A stretch of 64,000 nt of DNA from Pseudevernia furfuracea. Lineage: Eukaryota > Ascomycota > Lecanoromycetes > Lecanorales > Parmeliaceae. Positions within the stretch are counted from its first letter, which is position 1. The number at the start of each line of letters is the position of its first letter. Below the pieces are notes generated by a model that saw only the letters and a program-made list of their open reading frames with translations, was not told the DNA's origin and made no database searches. The stretch is taken from the NCBI GenBank assembly GCA_022315425.1, contig JAIUPT010000031.1:620001-684000 (forward strand), read 5' to 3'. This document shows, one piece after another, positions 36,251 to 47,786 of the stretch. Both the position numbers and the translations under genes were made by a program.

Positions 36251-37487
36251 ATGGGTTCCACGCAATTCGGCAACTTTCACGTGCGAACCGCACCGCAAAA
36301 TCCTCAGATTCGAGTGGCTGACGTGCGCAGAACTTCTGTCGAGATTCCACTCTCCCAATATGCAACGTGCGTTCAATCCAATCCTCTGAAATAAATCCAT
36401 ACATTTCCGCTTTCAAAGCGGCTGCGACTCGGGACCACAACAGTATGCTGACCTAGACCACAGCTATTCGGGGAATCGCCGACACCGCAAGGCGGGTGTG
36501 TTTTGACCGGCATAACACTCAGCCATGGTCGAAACTTATCGAATCTCGGTATGTGCTAGAGCACGGAACATTCATCAATTCTGACGGTGTGAAGGGTCAA
36601 TATTGCTTTGCGGGCTAGCCATCTTAGTGACCGCCGTCCTCCTATGGAGAGCAGACAGGAAGCAAGCTGCAGTAGGCCGAAGGTATGGTCAACCCTGCCA
36701 GGTTCTGCCCGCTGCTGACAATTCACAGAGAATTCCAGCTGTTCCTTGTTGGCTACATAATTGTGGAGATATGCGAAATATTCACAGTCGGCGGTTTCCC
36801 ACTGGAACGTAAAGTCAGGCTCGTACGACTTTGTCCTCCTTCAGCTGTGCGCTCCAGCTACCTATGCTAACAATTGTAGGGCTTTACTGCTGTTCATCTC
36901 GGTTCGATCGTTGCAACTCTTTGGGTTTTGCTCCTGAATGGAATTGTCGGCTTCCAAATTCTGGATGATGGCACACCTAAATCCCTAGGATTGATACTGT
37001 TGTCCGGAATCGCATTCTTCGTCGGCACGGGTTACATAGCTCTGGACACTGCTTTTAGCTACACCCAAACTTTCGTGCCCAGTCTCTCAGGACCGGATAA
37101 CCGAAACATTGCACTCTACGTGCTCTATCAATTATGGCCTCTGATATGCTTGGTGGGGTTCTTCCTCTTAGAGACAGTCCTTGTCCTGAGAGTGCTTGGG
37201 GAGAAAAAGCCTATGCGTATGGGTGATCCATCCTAATCAACGCGTGTGTTTTACTTACTTTAAAATTAGTGTATCTCATAGCAGCGGCGCTGTTGTTTGC
37301 TATCGGCCAAATCTTCCAATACGTTATCAGCACCCACATCTGCCAGGGAACCCATGGCAAGATCGATGGCGCCCTCTTCGAAACATTATTCACGCTTCTA
37401 TCCGTCGTCATGATATGGGTCTTCTGGTCAAGTATAACGGAAGACGACTGGCCTATGCCGACATCAGGCGAGAGCACGTACACATAA
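36251..37487 (+). CDS. CHS7: Chitin synthase export chaperone (CHS7 family)
   Basis: Seven exons (36251-36280, 36331-36366, 36464-36548, 36595-36682, 36729-36822, 36880-37216, 37270-37487) join in frame to 295 residues. The first, 30-base exon encodes MGSTQFGNFH, the hallmark N-terminus of Chs7, and the next gives NFCRDSTLPICN. Seven hydrophobic segments follow, including ILLCGLAILVTAVLLW, FLVGYIIVEICEIFTVGGFP, LWVLLLNGIVGFQILDDGTP and LYLIAAALLFAIGQIFQYVI. The protein sits in the ER membrane and is needed for exit of class-IV chitin synthase (Chs3) to the surface. Introns are 46-97 bases. The small exons make the gene invisible to simple frame scans. Confidence 0.94.
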
Positions 37488-37979
37488 TGGCACTACTCCC
37501 GAGATCTTCTTTCCTATGTGTTGATTGATGTTACTTTAGCGCATTAGTTCCATGATCATCTTGCAACTCCCTGGTGTGTACAACCATGATAAATAAGTCG
37601 TTGCACGACCTTGGAAAGGTCAGGCGGTGCTTGTCCATCAGCGGGACTTTAGCAGATGCGCTGGCAAGGTGTTAATAATGTGATAATGCTGGTGGTAGAA
37701 TTGAAGTTGTACACTACATAGAATATATACACGACAATCAGCCACAAAACCTCATATTCATGTGCGGTTGATCAGAAAAAAGATCTTCCGAGAGGAGATA
37801 GATAAGGAGGTAGTTAAAACACTTACTGTAAAAGGGCGAATGTTACTTATAGGTTCTTGGCAAGGTTCTTTTCTACGTCCGCATCGATCATCTTCACTTT
37901 TCTCGGCAAACACGGCTTGAATCTGTGGTACATGGCCACGCAACCTTGCTGCTAAAAATCGTCCTTGCTACTCATCGTC
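37488..37979. other. Intergenic between CHS7 and SSL1
   Basis: It should contain the CHS7 3' end and the SSL1 promoter. No gene is seen. Confidence 0.5.
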
Positions 37980-39502
37980 ATGGTCGAATCCGACGATGAG
38001 TATGTGCAGGACATCTCCGACGATGAGGTAGAAGCCCATCAGGTCACCCGGGGCACTGGTGCGGGCTCCAGAGCGACCGGCCAGGGCAGTCGAGGAGCAG
38101 GATGGGAGGTGACCCGCACATGGGAGAACGTTGTGGAAGGCGCGGATGGCACAATCAGCTCCACGGTCGAAGGACTTCTTGAGGCAGGTAAAAGGAAGAG
38201 GTGAGAGGCACAGGGTGAACTTCACTGAGACTTAACGCCAGAAGAGCTGCATTTCTGATTATGAGAGAGCCGTATAGACTGCTGAAAGACACCACACCCC
38301 TTCAGAGGGGCATTATCCGCCACCTGCTCCTTGTTCTCGACCTTTCAACTGCCATGTCCGAGAAGGACCTGCGCCCAACCCGCTACTTGCTCACTCTCCG
38401 CTACACCATAGCCTTCATCACTGAATTCTTCGAGCAGAACCCCATCTCTCAACTCGGGATAATAGGCATGCGCGATGGTCTTGCGCTCACAATTTCACCC
38501 CTTTCAGGCAATCCAAACGACCATATCTCCAATATGCAGAAATTGCATGAGCAGGAACCAAAAGGTCTACCTTCTCTCCAGAACGCCCTCGATATGGCTC
38601 GTGTCGCTCTTTTTCACGCGCCAACACATACAACCCGCGAGGTCTTGATCCTCTTTGGCTCCCTTCTCTCCTCCGACCCGGGTGATATACATACCACTAT
38701 TTCTGCCCTTGTCTCCTCCCACATTACTGTCACAATCATCGGTCTCGCCGCCCAAGTGGCCATCTGCCTCACCATGGCCACCCGCACAAATCCTTCGCTA
38801 CCTCCAAGCCAAACATACAACGTCGCTCTCAATGAGGCCCATTATCGCGACCTGCTCATGCGCGCAACCACGCCTCCAACCACGCCCCATTCCACCGCTG
38901 ATGACAGTGGAGTTAGAAGCAGCCTCCTCATGATGGGCTTTCCGAGCAGGATCGTGGATCCAACTCCTACACTGTGTGCATGTCATTCGCGCCCTACGCG
39001 CGGCGGGTATCTTTGCTCTCGCTGCAGCAGCAAAGTCTGCTCGCTACCAACACAATGTCCAGCATGCGGCCTCACCCTCATCTTGAGCACGCACCTAGCC
39101 CGCAGCTACCACCACTTGTTCCCCTTACGCAATTGGCGAGAAGTCAGCTGGTCGCGCGCAAGCGGTTCGGGTCAAAGGGGCTGCTTTGGCTGCCAGACAC
39201 CTTTCTCCGAACGACCTGCCTCACTACGGCGCCAGAGTACTTCTGGCGGGCATAACCATGATCGGATGTCGCTTGCTACGTCGCGCACTCAACCTCATCC
39301 TCCGAAAGCTGCCCATACTAGCAATGCGAACAAAGATGGGGTATCCGAGTCTGGACGGTATGAATGCGAAACTTGTGAGAGTTTTTTCTGTATTGACTGC
39401 GATGTGTTTGCACATGAGGTTGTGCATAATTGTCCTGGATGTCAGAGTCGGGAGGGACTGTTAAGTTCTGGGACCGGAAAGAAGGATGCGAGACGGAAGT
39501 GA
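37980..39502 (+). CDS. SSL1: TFIIH subunit SSL1 (p44)
   Basis: Two exons (37980-38200 and 38242-39502) join across a 41-base intron (GTGAGA...GCCAG) to 493 residues. The N-terminus is acidic (MVESDDEYVQDISDDE). The von Willebrand A-like domain begins KDTTPLQRGIIRHLLLVLDL and includes FFEQNPISQLGIIGMRDGLA, TREVLILFGSLLSSDPGDIH and QVAICLTMATRTN. Then come a cysteine-rich region (CACHSRPTRGGYLCSRCSSK, CPACGLTLILSTHLARSYHH) and the C-terminal C4 zinc finger (CETCESFFCIDCDVFAHEVV, then CPGC). In TFIIH it binds and stimulates the helicase Rad3/XPD in nucleotide excision repair and transcription initiation. The length is typical. Confidence 0.96.
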
Positions 39503-40468
39503 TCGTTGACGGAGATGACAGGTGAAACGCGGTACATATCAGGGCAATGCTGATATGACTTGGGAGGCGGAGGGTGTGAATAGCGGAGCCACAGGGGTGA
39601 TTGAGGTCACGGAAGCGGCATTGAAGGCGTTGGATACATGGATGATACCATTGACTTGCATGATGTTGCCTATGAAGATGGCACAGAAAACCAGAAGTCC
39701 GACAGAGTATGCGCATACTTAGTATAGGCCAACCCCAAAGCCTCACTTTGCAGAAGGGTCTCAAAAGCTCTCCTCTTCACACAGTCGTGGATCTCACGAT
39801 GCCACACCTGTGGCTTCCTCCCCTTTCGTCTGCATTAATTCATGTAGACTTGCTCTCGTAACCGATCAGAGCCAAGCTCGGAAACATTCTCAATTCCCAG
39901 TCTAGGCTTCGAGCTCTTCGGTGTAGTAGATTTACTAGGCCTCGTCCACTATGGATTAGAAAAAATCGTAATTCTCAAGGTTGGTCCCACTCTCTCTTGC
40001 AATTCTAGGTTCGTCCCCTCTACGAGTATCAAACTCGAGCTGTTTTAACTCTTCTAAATTACCACAATTCTGAGGATCTCCTCTCTTTCTTCATCAAATT
40101 CAAGCTCTTGCGGCTCGGTCGGCGTTTGGGAACTTGATCCTCGTCCCTCGCAGCTCACAGAGGTCAAGCTCGTCCAATTACATTGACTTTGGAGAGAATA
40201 GTAAGTATTCCTCGCGATCCACTAAAGCCCAGCTCGTGCAGCTCCCGAGGGGAAAGGTGCCATCAGATGCACGTCCCTCAGAGACAGTAGTTGGGTGCTG
40301 GATTGCAGCAACATGCCAGATGTCTAGCAATTTATGCGCCTATTCTGGGTGTAAGTGGCGGCCTTTTCGACCCATAGGGGAAAAACTCACGCTTGACACT
40401 GCAAGCTCGATTTTGTGCCCGGAGTGTTCCCCTCAAGGGCGGTGAAACTCAATGAGCAAACAGCTGTC
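39503..40468. other. Convergent 3' intergenic region
   Basis: It lies between the ends of SSL1 (+) and the ARS-binding protein gene (-). Short open frames only. Words like GAGCTC and CAAGCTC recur around 39860-40170 without forming a clear repeat. Confidence 0.45.
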
Positions 40469-42269
40469 TCACATTACAGCATCCAGTACTCTTCGCTTCA
40501 TCGTTCTCAGCTCTTCCTCCTTTTCCAACAGCTTTTTCTTCAGTGTCAGCGCTCTCCGCTTCCAATCGATATTCTCTTCTTCTTCGTTCCCATCGTCCTC
40601 CCCATCTTCTTCGGAGACCTCATCCAAGTCGTTGAAGAATTCGGCAGATGACCTCCGTTCATGGTTCACAGACGCTTGCCGATTACTCTCACCGTTAATA
40701 AGCACTTTGGGTGGCGTCGCAAGCCGCACAGGCCCGCCAGAATGTTCCGGTACTTGAAGCTGCAACTTGTTAGGTTTTCGGGGCTGGGACAAATCGCCAA
40801 AGGCGGGCTGCTGATTGAATGTGAGGCTTTGCTTGGTACTTGGAGGTGTCTCGCGGCTTGGGCTTGGACTGGTATGGGTTGGTGTGCCAACGCTGATTGT
40901 AGGGGTTTCTTTCGCATTTGGATTGACGGGAAAAGTTGAGAATGGCCCATCCTGAACCGAGCGATTGCTTGGAGGTCTGCCTCGTAGCTTGCCGGAGGTC
41001 GTGCTGGTAGTGGATGGCCATGCGCTAGAGACAGCAGGGCCGTGTCTTTTGCGACTCCTATTTGGCGACTTGCTTGAATTTGTTGAAGGGTGGGCAGACC
41101 TTGGCTCGTCGAATGCTAGATTGGCAGAAAATGCATTTCTGGGAGTAATGGCAGACTGGGGATATGGAGAAGAGGGGGTTTCGTTGTTAGTAAAACGCCA
41201 TCGCGTGTGCTGCCCCAAGCTCTGAGCGTTTAGCTGGTTTGGAGTAAGTGTCTGGCCAGTACTGGGTGTCTTGGGTGCAATGGCTACTTGAGCTGCTGCC
41301 CATGGATCATTTTGCTGGGTTTGTGCGCTCCAAGGTATCGCGCTAGATGAGGCTGCTGAGTACTGCTCCTCAAACATGCTTGTGAAGTCAGCGCTGCTGG
41401 AGCGAGTATGCTGTTTTTTGTTCGCCGAAGTCGCTTCGACTTCAGCCTCAATGTCCTCGGCTTTTCGTCGGCCACGTTTAGGTCTCCATTGGGGGAGCAG
41501 AGCACGCACAGCGAGGTCATCTTCGGGAGGGATACCATCTCGTACTGTCTCGGCCATAGATTCCTCCGTTGCGGGTCTCTCTTCAACATATGGAGTAGGC
41601 TTGCTATGCAAGTAATTGAAGAAAGCATCGACGTGAAAAGCATGAAGCCATCGCTGTTGACACAGAAATCAGTACATACAATAGCGACAGCAAATGACCA
41701 CAGGCGAGCCACGCGATCAATATGGAAGAGAGGGTTTGTACTTTTAGCCTGACAGCATACTGCTGGACCTTTTGAGGAGAACTCTGATTCTTCGCAGAGT
41801 CTGGCGGCTCAACGCCGAGCTCGAGCACAAGCTGGGTCCAAGTCTTGATGTCTTTGGCTTCTAGCCTAGAGATCAAGCCAAACAAGGTGTATGGACTGAA
41901 AGTCTTCCCATCGCTCTTTGGCGGTGTGCGAAACCCTTTCTTCAACTCGCTGGTATCAACATTTGCAGGAACAGATGGATTACAATACATGATAAATTGA
42001 ACATAGGCATCATCGATAGAGTCATCGTCGATTTCTCTCAACGGTAATTCACGCTCTGTAGAAGCGTTGTGATTAGGGTGAAAGCCATTCGGAATGATAG
42101 GGTGATTGGGAATTTGAGGTCTTCCGTAGGCAGCATTGATTTGTGATTGTTGGATTCGATGGCTTTCGAGATTTGGATCTATCATGGAAGCGGTGGGAGC
42201 GAGAGTGACGGGTTCGGTGGCCCGACGAGCCAAGGGAATTTGATGAGACTGATAGAAATGATGCATCAT
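40469..42269 (-). CDS. abp2: ARS-binding protein 2 (Abp2-like)
   Basis: Two exons (42269-41742 and 41653-40469) join in frame across an 88-base intron to 570 residues. The conserved N-terminal domain includes SIDDAYVQFIMYCNPSVPAN, FRTPPKSDGKTFSPYTLFGL, IKTWTQLVLELGVEPPD and, across the junction, AVRLKRWLHAFHVDAFFNYL. This is the ARS-binding protein 2 domain of fission yeast Abp2 and its filamentous relatives, thought to bind replication-origin DNA. The next 300 residues are Ser/Pro/Thr-rich and low in complexity. The C-terminus has an acidic patch (EEDGEDDGNEEEE) followed by a coiled coil (KRRALTLKKKLLEKEEELRT). No ATG lies in frame upstream of 42269 before a stop. Confidence 0.87.
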
Positions 42270-43655
42270 GTTGCTCGTTCCAACCCATCTAGAGAATCCC
42301 TTGTCCCGTTTTCTCAAGACCCTCGAGGTAGGATAAGAACGTCTACTTGTTCCCCTGTACGTCTGCAGATGTTGTGCAGAGGGTCAACTAAGCTAAGTAA
42401 TTGCGAGCCCAGCTGGCAACAGACTGCCGCTGGTGCCGCTTCAGCCCCAATGAGGGGGGGGGGGGCCAGAAGCCCAGAAGCCCGAGCGAGTGTGTACACA
42501 CACCGCAAGAGTTTCAAGTACCTTACCGATTAAATATTATCGCAGCTCTCGCTTTTTTTGATTCTTGGTCCAGTCCAAGATTCTTAACAATGATTAGGGC
42601 TACTCAGCAGAGCGAATTCCATGTTAAAGTACCTTAGTGAAAAGGTTGAAGGGTGAAGAGGATAATTAGGCTACTATTGATGGATTTTGACCGTCAAAAT
42701 GCGCTGTAAAAGGTACCTAATTAATTGCAGAGGGATTTGGTGCGATTTTAGAGGTGTGTCCTATCCAAAACCTAGGTATGATGTTGTTCCTAAGGTACGG
42801 TAGGTCTGAAGCAATGATGGGCTAAGCGATTGAACAAGAAGCCCAAATTCATCTACGAGTGTCTATCATGCCGGCTTTTCATTGACGGCGCACTCCTCAC
42901 ATTTGTAATCAGGACGTACAGCACCTGCCACTTATATAATGCTATTTTCTCTCGACATAGGTCAATTTTGCTTCCAGCGCGGATGTTGTGTAAAAAGAGT
43001 AGCCAGGGACCGAGTACTTATAGGGCTCATCTTGAGGAAGAAGAACGCTGTCACCCCATAAATTGATGTGACTTTCTATCTGCTGCTAGACTGCCGTGAA
43101 GACCTGAGCTACGAGGGTGGGTTGCAGAGGTTTGTCTCTGATGAGGGGGCCAATCAGGTACGTTTGGATGTTGAAAACCTGGTATTTGACCACCACGACG
43201 TTGTCCACCGAGACTTTTGGAGATGAATCTAGCGCAAAAGTGGAGAGCGCGCGTGGAGAGTGAGGGAGCAACACCGGGGGATGTGCGATTGCACATGGCA
43301 GAAGAAGCGCAAAAGATGAACGAGCGAGCAAGGCGCTTCTTAGATTGAACTCTCGGAAACAGAAATACTGTAAGAGCCGACTCTGATATGCGGGGACGAT
43401 GCAACACTTGAGACTCATGTCACACGGACGGCCCGGCAGTTGCGATGATTAGACGATAGGCAAAGGCGACTGGCATTCTCGGTGGTTTTAGACTTATTCG
43501 CAATCACACTAAGTTCGCCTTTCCAATTATCTTGCGGATGAAAGCAGCGTCACGTAGAACAGCTCGTACAGACGATAACTTCGTCCCATCGCCATACGTA
43601 CAGATCTGCGATCGCTTCCCCGAACGACTCATATCAAAACTCACACAAGGGAGGG
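42270..43655. other. Intergenic with 12-G run and AAGGTAC words
   Basis: 1.4 kb without a supported gene. It holds a run of 12 G at 42454-42465, AAGGTACCTAATTAATT near 42705 and CCTAAGGTACGG near 42790. A minus frame (43504-43689) beyond the MAK10 stop is open but resembles nothing known to me. Confidence 0.45.
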
Positions 43656-46491
43656 TCACTTCGCTGAAATCCGAGGTACTACCCACCAAGCATGATAAAG
43701 CTCATCACTCTTTACCACTTCCACTTTTAGGATATCCTGTGTATCCTTGGACGCTGCGTTCGACATGGCCTTCTTTGATTTCGCAATCATGATGTTTGCT
43801 GTGATGCAAGCTCTGACGACGTTCTTGACCGAGGTTCTCCACCAGTCTTCGCATCCAACGTACCCTGCTGTCTCGGCTTTGGCCTTGCTAACGGCTTCCC
43901 AATCCTTTCTAGCTGCTTTCAATGCTTGATCTGCAAAGTCCAGGATTGAAGACGCCTCATCTTTGGTTTCAATCTTTGTCGATGCTATCTGATGGGAGGA
44001 ATCTCCTGCGTCCTTCCCGAGAGTGTGGAGAGACACACGATATGCAAATTCGGGATAGGACGGCACTTCAGGGGGACACAAAGACAGGAAGGGGCGCACT
44101 CGGAGAGAATAGCGAAGCGCTGGCGTGCTGTACGGTAAAGGATGGTATGGAGTAGGAACAAGCCCTAGACGGGCTAAGAACGAGAAAAGCTAATGCCACG
44201 GTAGTGAGCACGTTGAAAAATTTAGAAATACGACGGACGCGGTATGAGACTTACACAGGAGAGACCCTCGGCAAAAGACTGAGTCGCCGATGCCTCAAGC
44301 GCAGCGAAATCCAGGAAGGAGAACGAACGGCGAAATGATGTCTTCTGCTTGAGCGTTGGTTTGGCGATGCGCTTGAGCCTGTGCGTGCTGAAAGTTCGAA
44401 TACGTTCTATGTGCTGAAGCCGAGTGCTTGCCAGATGCTGCAGATACCTATGAATAACGGCTTCAGCTCCTGCGCAAAGTCTGTGGAAGGGTTTCAAGTA
44501 TGTATACCAATACATCCCAGCTAGCTCATCAACCTGGTAGATGTCTAGCTCGAAGCCCATCTGCACGATCCATTCCATCTGGCGTAATTTGTAGTAATAG
44601 GCCCACGATGACAGGGGAAATGACCAAATCTCTTCATTTGACGCACTTGAATCTCTGATTGACTCTTCCTTGGTATACCTGCGAAGCTCGGTGTCAATCC
44701 CCTCGGCCTATTCTATATTTAGCAAGATACAAGAGCCGATGGATGATCAGGACTGACATCAAACTGTAGATTTTCCCATTCAACAGCATCGCGACAAAGG
44801 ACGCGTCGTAATCGAGGCCTATTCATGCATAGGTTTCGAGATGCATTGAGAAAACACTGCTTCTCTTAGCTGCACGAGCCAATCCTGACGTTCGTGCTAA
44901 ACTCACATCCGCAGCTTTTGTCACGAAAGCGTCCATCTTCTTCGAAATCTGGAACCTAGGATCTTGGGGCGCTTCGATGTCACCATTTGCTGGGTCGATA
45001 AGGACATCTGCTGGCAAGACAAGTTCTTCGAGATCATCAAAGAGAAGTTGCTTCAATGATATCGTCCCGAGTACCCTCATCTCGCTGAAAACCAGTGACT
45101 GCAGTAAGCATCGTATGTAAACGGAAGGTTGTGGCTTTCGACATTGGTAGGTCAAGACGAACGTCTAACAGTAGGTCAGAACAATATCGGTCAAGCGCCA
45201 AAAGTCAAGGTTACAGACCATGATACGAGTTCCAGCACGTGAATCAAGAATTCGATAAGCATCCCTACCATTTTGACAGATACCACTCAATCCTTCGAGA
45301 GCCTCGTCAAAGCTGATCTTGACTATCGGTCGCGGAGGCACACTGCTAGCTAATTTGCGTTGTACCTTTATGCTGAAGGAGTCCTCTAACTGCACGCCAA
45401 GCTTGTTCGTCTGCGAGAGCATAGGAAGTAGCTCGAGGCATCCCTCCCATAGCTTCGCTCTTTGACGGTCCAAGAATCCATCTAGCTGGGCAGCAGACAG
45501 CAAAATTTTGCGAAGTTCTAGCCGATTGAGGAGGGCATCTCTGAACGGACGATCCATTGACTCTGCCTCTTTACCAACATATGCCATGGCATCCTCTATC
45601 TTCGTAGAAATATCGGCCATTTCGAAATCGTCGAGCAGTTTTCGATGGTACAGGCTCACCACGAAGTCTTCTTCCTACACAAAGTTGGCAACTGGCAACT
45701 GACTATCGCCCCCGAACCGCCATTGGGAGGAAACGGACTGACCTCGTAGTAGCGCTCGGACATGATTCTCCTACGTACAAAGTCGCAGGTTTTGACTAGA
45801 CCTAGGCAGTATGCCCGAAGTACAAGGTGCAGCAGCTGATTCCCCGATCCCGGCATCTTATCCCGCTCGAAACGAGCTTGCTCCAATGTCTTGGGATCGG
45901 GCCAGAGAAGTCGATCAATATATACTGAAGTAAACAAAGATTGTGAAAGTGGATGTCCCATGTGCCACGTCATCTACGAAACCTATGATCAGTATCAGAA
46001 GTGTCCATTGTTTGCCATCATTGGGGTACAGCGAAAGCACACCTCAAAGCATAACATTTGGTCCATGATCCCGATGACCTCCTCTGGCATCAGCTCTCTC
46101 AGGACATCGTAATCATGCTCTACGGATTCACCAGATGTCAAGAAACCGCTGTCCATTTTAGGGTCCATGATCTATCACAATCTCTCATCAGTTGATACGT
46201 AAATTTTGACGTGTTGTATGCCGCCTTTACAAGACTGTACGATTACCTCCAGTGCTCCCACTGCTTCGAACAGAGTGAAGTATTCATCTTTGACAAGTTG
46301 ACTAGTATTGAGAGCTGTCTGAAATCAGGACTGCATTCTGTCTCCAACCATTCCTGGGGATTACACGGACCTGATGCGGCGATAATGAACTCGGAGGTGA
46401 TATCTTGAGTCTCAGTGCGGTTGTTTTCTGCTTGTGGGGAGAGCAGGTCATGGTGTAACGGTGCGATGCTGAGCTTCGACAGATCCGCCAT
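43656..46491 (-). CDS. MAK10: NatC N-terminal acetyltransferase non-catalytic subunit (MAK10/NAA35)
   Basis: Nine exons (46491-46371, 46314-46247, 46171-46043, 45973-45743, 45674-45219, 45164-44907, 44856-44758, 44707-44257, 44173-43656) join without a phase error to 776 residues. Family blocks are clear: ITSEFIIAASALNTSQLVKD, EYFTLFEAVGALEIMDPKMD, MTWHMGHPLSQSLFTSVYID, LHLVLRAYCLGLVKTCDFV, SVYIRCLLQSLVFSEM and RNLCMNRPRLRRVLC. The protein anchors the NatC complex (with Mak3/Naa30 and Mak31/Naa38) to the ribosome, where it acetylates N-termini such as Met-Leu and Met-Ile. Introns are 50-83 bases, all GT-AG. It is followed upstream, on the same strand, by ATP synthase epsilon and QCR2. Confidence 0.94.
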
Positions 46492-46876
46492 GGGGTCTCT
46501 GGAACTTTTTAGTAGTGCGATTGCTGAGAAAGGATATGCGTTCTAATTTCGAAAACTTTACACTTCATGTGGGCTCAACTTGAGATCACTGTCCATTCGT
46601 TCTTGCGGCGACTATGGAAGGTGACTTGAGAGTTACAAGAAAACATGGACACTCGGTCTGCAAGTTTGGTGCTACTTACAACTCCAGGCTAAATTCTCGA
46701 TGAATAAATACTATTCTTCAATTTTACCATCAGCATCTATTATCCGTCTTTTTGATTTCCCGTAACAGCATCGTCTACGGTGAGAGGTGTCTTTCTGGAA
46801 GCCTAGCACCAGCGTATATACACAATTCCAAGCCCTCCCCTTCTTTCCATGCCCCAATTTCTAGCAACTCCCCCTA
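46492..46876. other. Short intergenic region, MAK10 promoter
   Basis: 385 bases lie between the 3' end of ATP synthase epsilon and the start of MAK10 on the same strand. No gene is seen. Confidence 0.5.
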
Positions 46877-47225
46877 CTACTGTCCTTGTCCAGCTCCTTG
46901 TCCAGCTCCTTCTGTCATAGAGCTAGCATTTGCCTGGGCAAGACTCTTGTTCTCTCCTTGTTTACCGTTCTGCATCGCGCATCATTAGTTTTCTCTCATC
47001 CAACTTCCTAACTCGTCCAAGCTCGACCCACCTCCCATTTTGCGAATCTTAGCTCCATCTCTCCTCGTCTCTCAGCCTTCAGTCGTTCTCCTTCTTTTAG
47101 AGAGCGGCGGACAACGCGGGCTGCGACGGCTAAATATCGATTGTAGCTGTGATCCGTCAGCGATTGAATCCAATTGAGGACATGTAGACACACGTCAGGC
47201 CGGAAGCCTTCCACGCGAATGCCAT
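46877..47225 (-). CDS. ATP15: Mitochondrial F1 ATP synthase epsilon subunit
   Basis: Three exons (47225-47194, 47146-47032, 46969-46877) encode 79 residues. The 32-base first exon gives MAFAWKASGL; across a 47-base intron this continues TYNRYLAVAARVVRRSLKEG, RLKAERRGEMELRFAKWE and, after a 62-base intron, NGKQGENKSLAQANASS. This matches the eukaryotic F1 epsilon subunit (yeast Atp15), part of the central stalk, where it contacts gamma and delta. The C-terminal tail has a duplicated GAGQ motif (GAGQGAGQGQ). Both introns are GT-AG. The gene is too short and too split to appear in a frame scan. Confidence 0.95.
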
Positions 47226-47786
47226 CGTCAAGCTCTTTGGGGTTTGATGAGTCGTAGGATGTTGCGGATGGAAGGTACGGAGGTCTGCACCAAAAGTTCT
47301 GGATAGCGCTAGTAAAAACCCTACAAGTAACCCTACTCCCGGAAGGTGGCCCAGATAAGGGACCCTAGAACTATCACCGGACGCGCATAGGTTGAACTAG
47401 GTACTCCGTACAGAGACTTCAATTACCACAAAGTGAGCTCAGGTCAGGGGTAGTGCCGAAGCAGACATTATCCAGACTCGAGAGAACCCTTCAGGTGGGG
47501 CGGTTGTCCAAGATCTTGGCACAGGAGTCTTGGCGTCCAGGACTTGAGGCGCAAACCTCCGTCCCCGGTCTTGCGCAGATTGATATTATATCTTACATAT
47601 CTTATCATTTTCAATAAGACTAAGCCATCAAAACAGCTTCCTGTACATGCAATCTCATCAGCAGGAACAGATGATACTCTCTGCTGTTGCTAGTTTACTA
47701 CGGACACTCCAAGGTCAATTATTCCACGGTTTTTGAAATGCTGTGCTCGTAGTTAATGTTACAAAGACAGCGCCAGATCAGCCCAC
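47226..47786. other. Intergenic between QCR2 and ATP15
   Basis: It contains TACTCCGTA at 47402-47410 and the ATP15 promoter, which lies between two same-strand respiratory genes. No gene is seen. Confidence 0.5.

Noticed and set aside
28383..39502. PMT, sugar transporter and CHS7 as a cell-wall gene cluster.
   Set aside because: They are on different strands, separated by kilobases, with a transcription-factor subunit next door; all are single housekeeping genes in fungi.
43504..43689. Extension of MAK10 beyond its stop at 43656.
   Set aside because: The family ends near the WWVVP motif, which lies just before the stop; the extra frame resembles nothing known and would need an unsupported splice.
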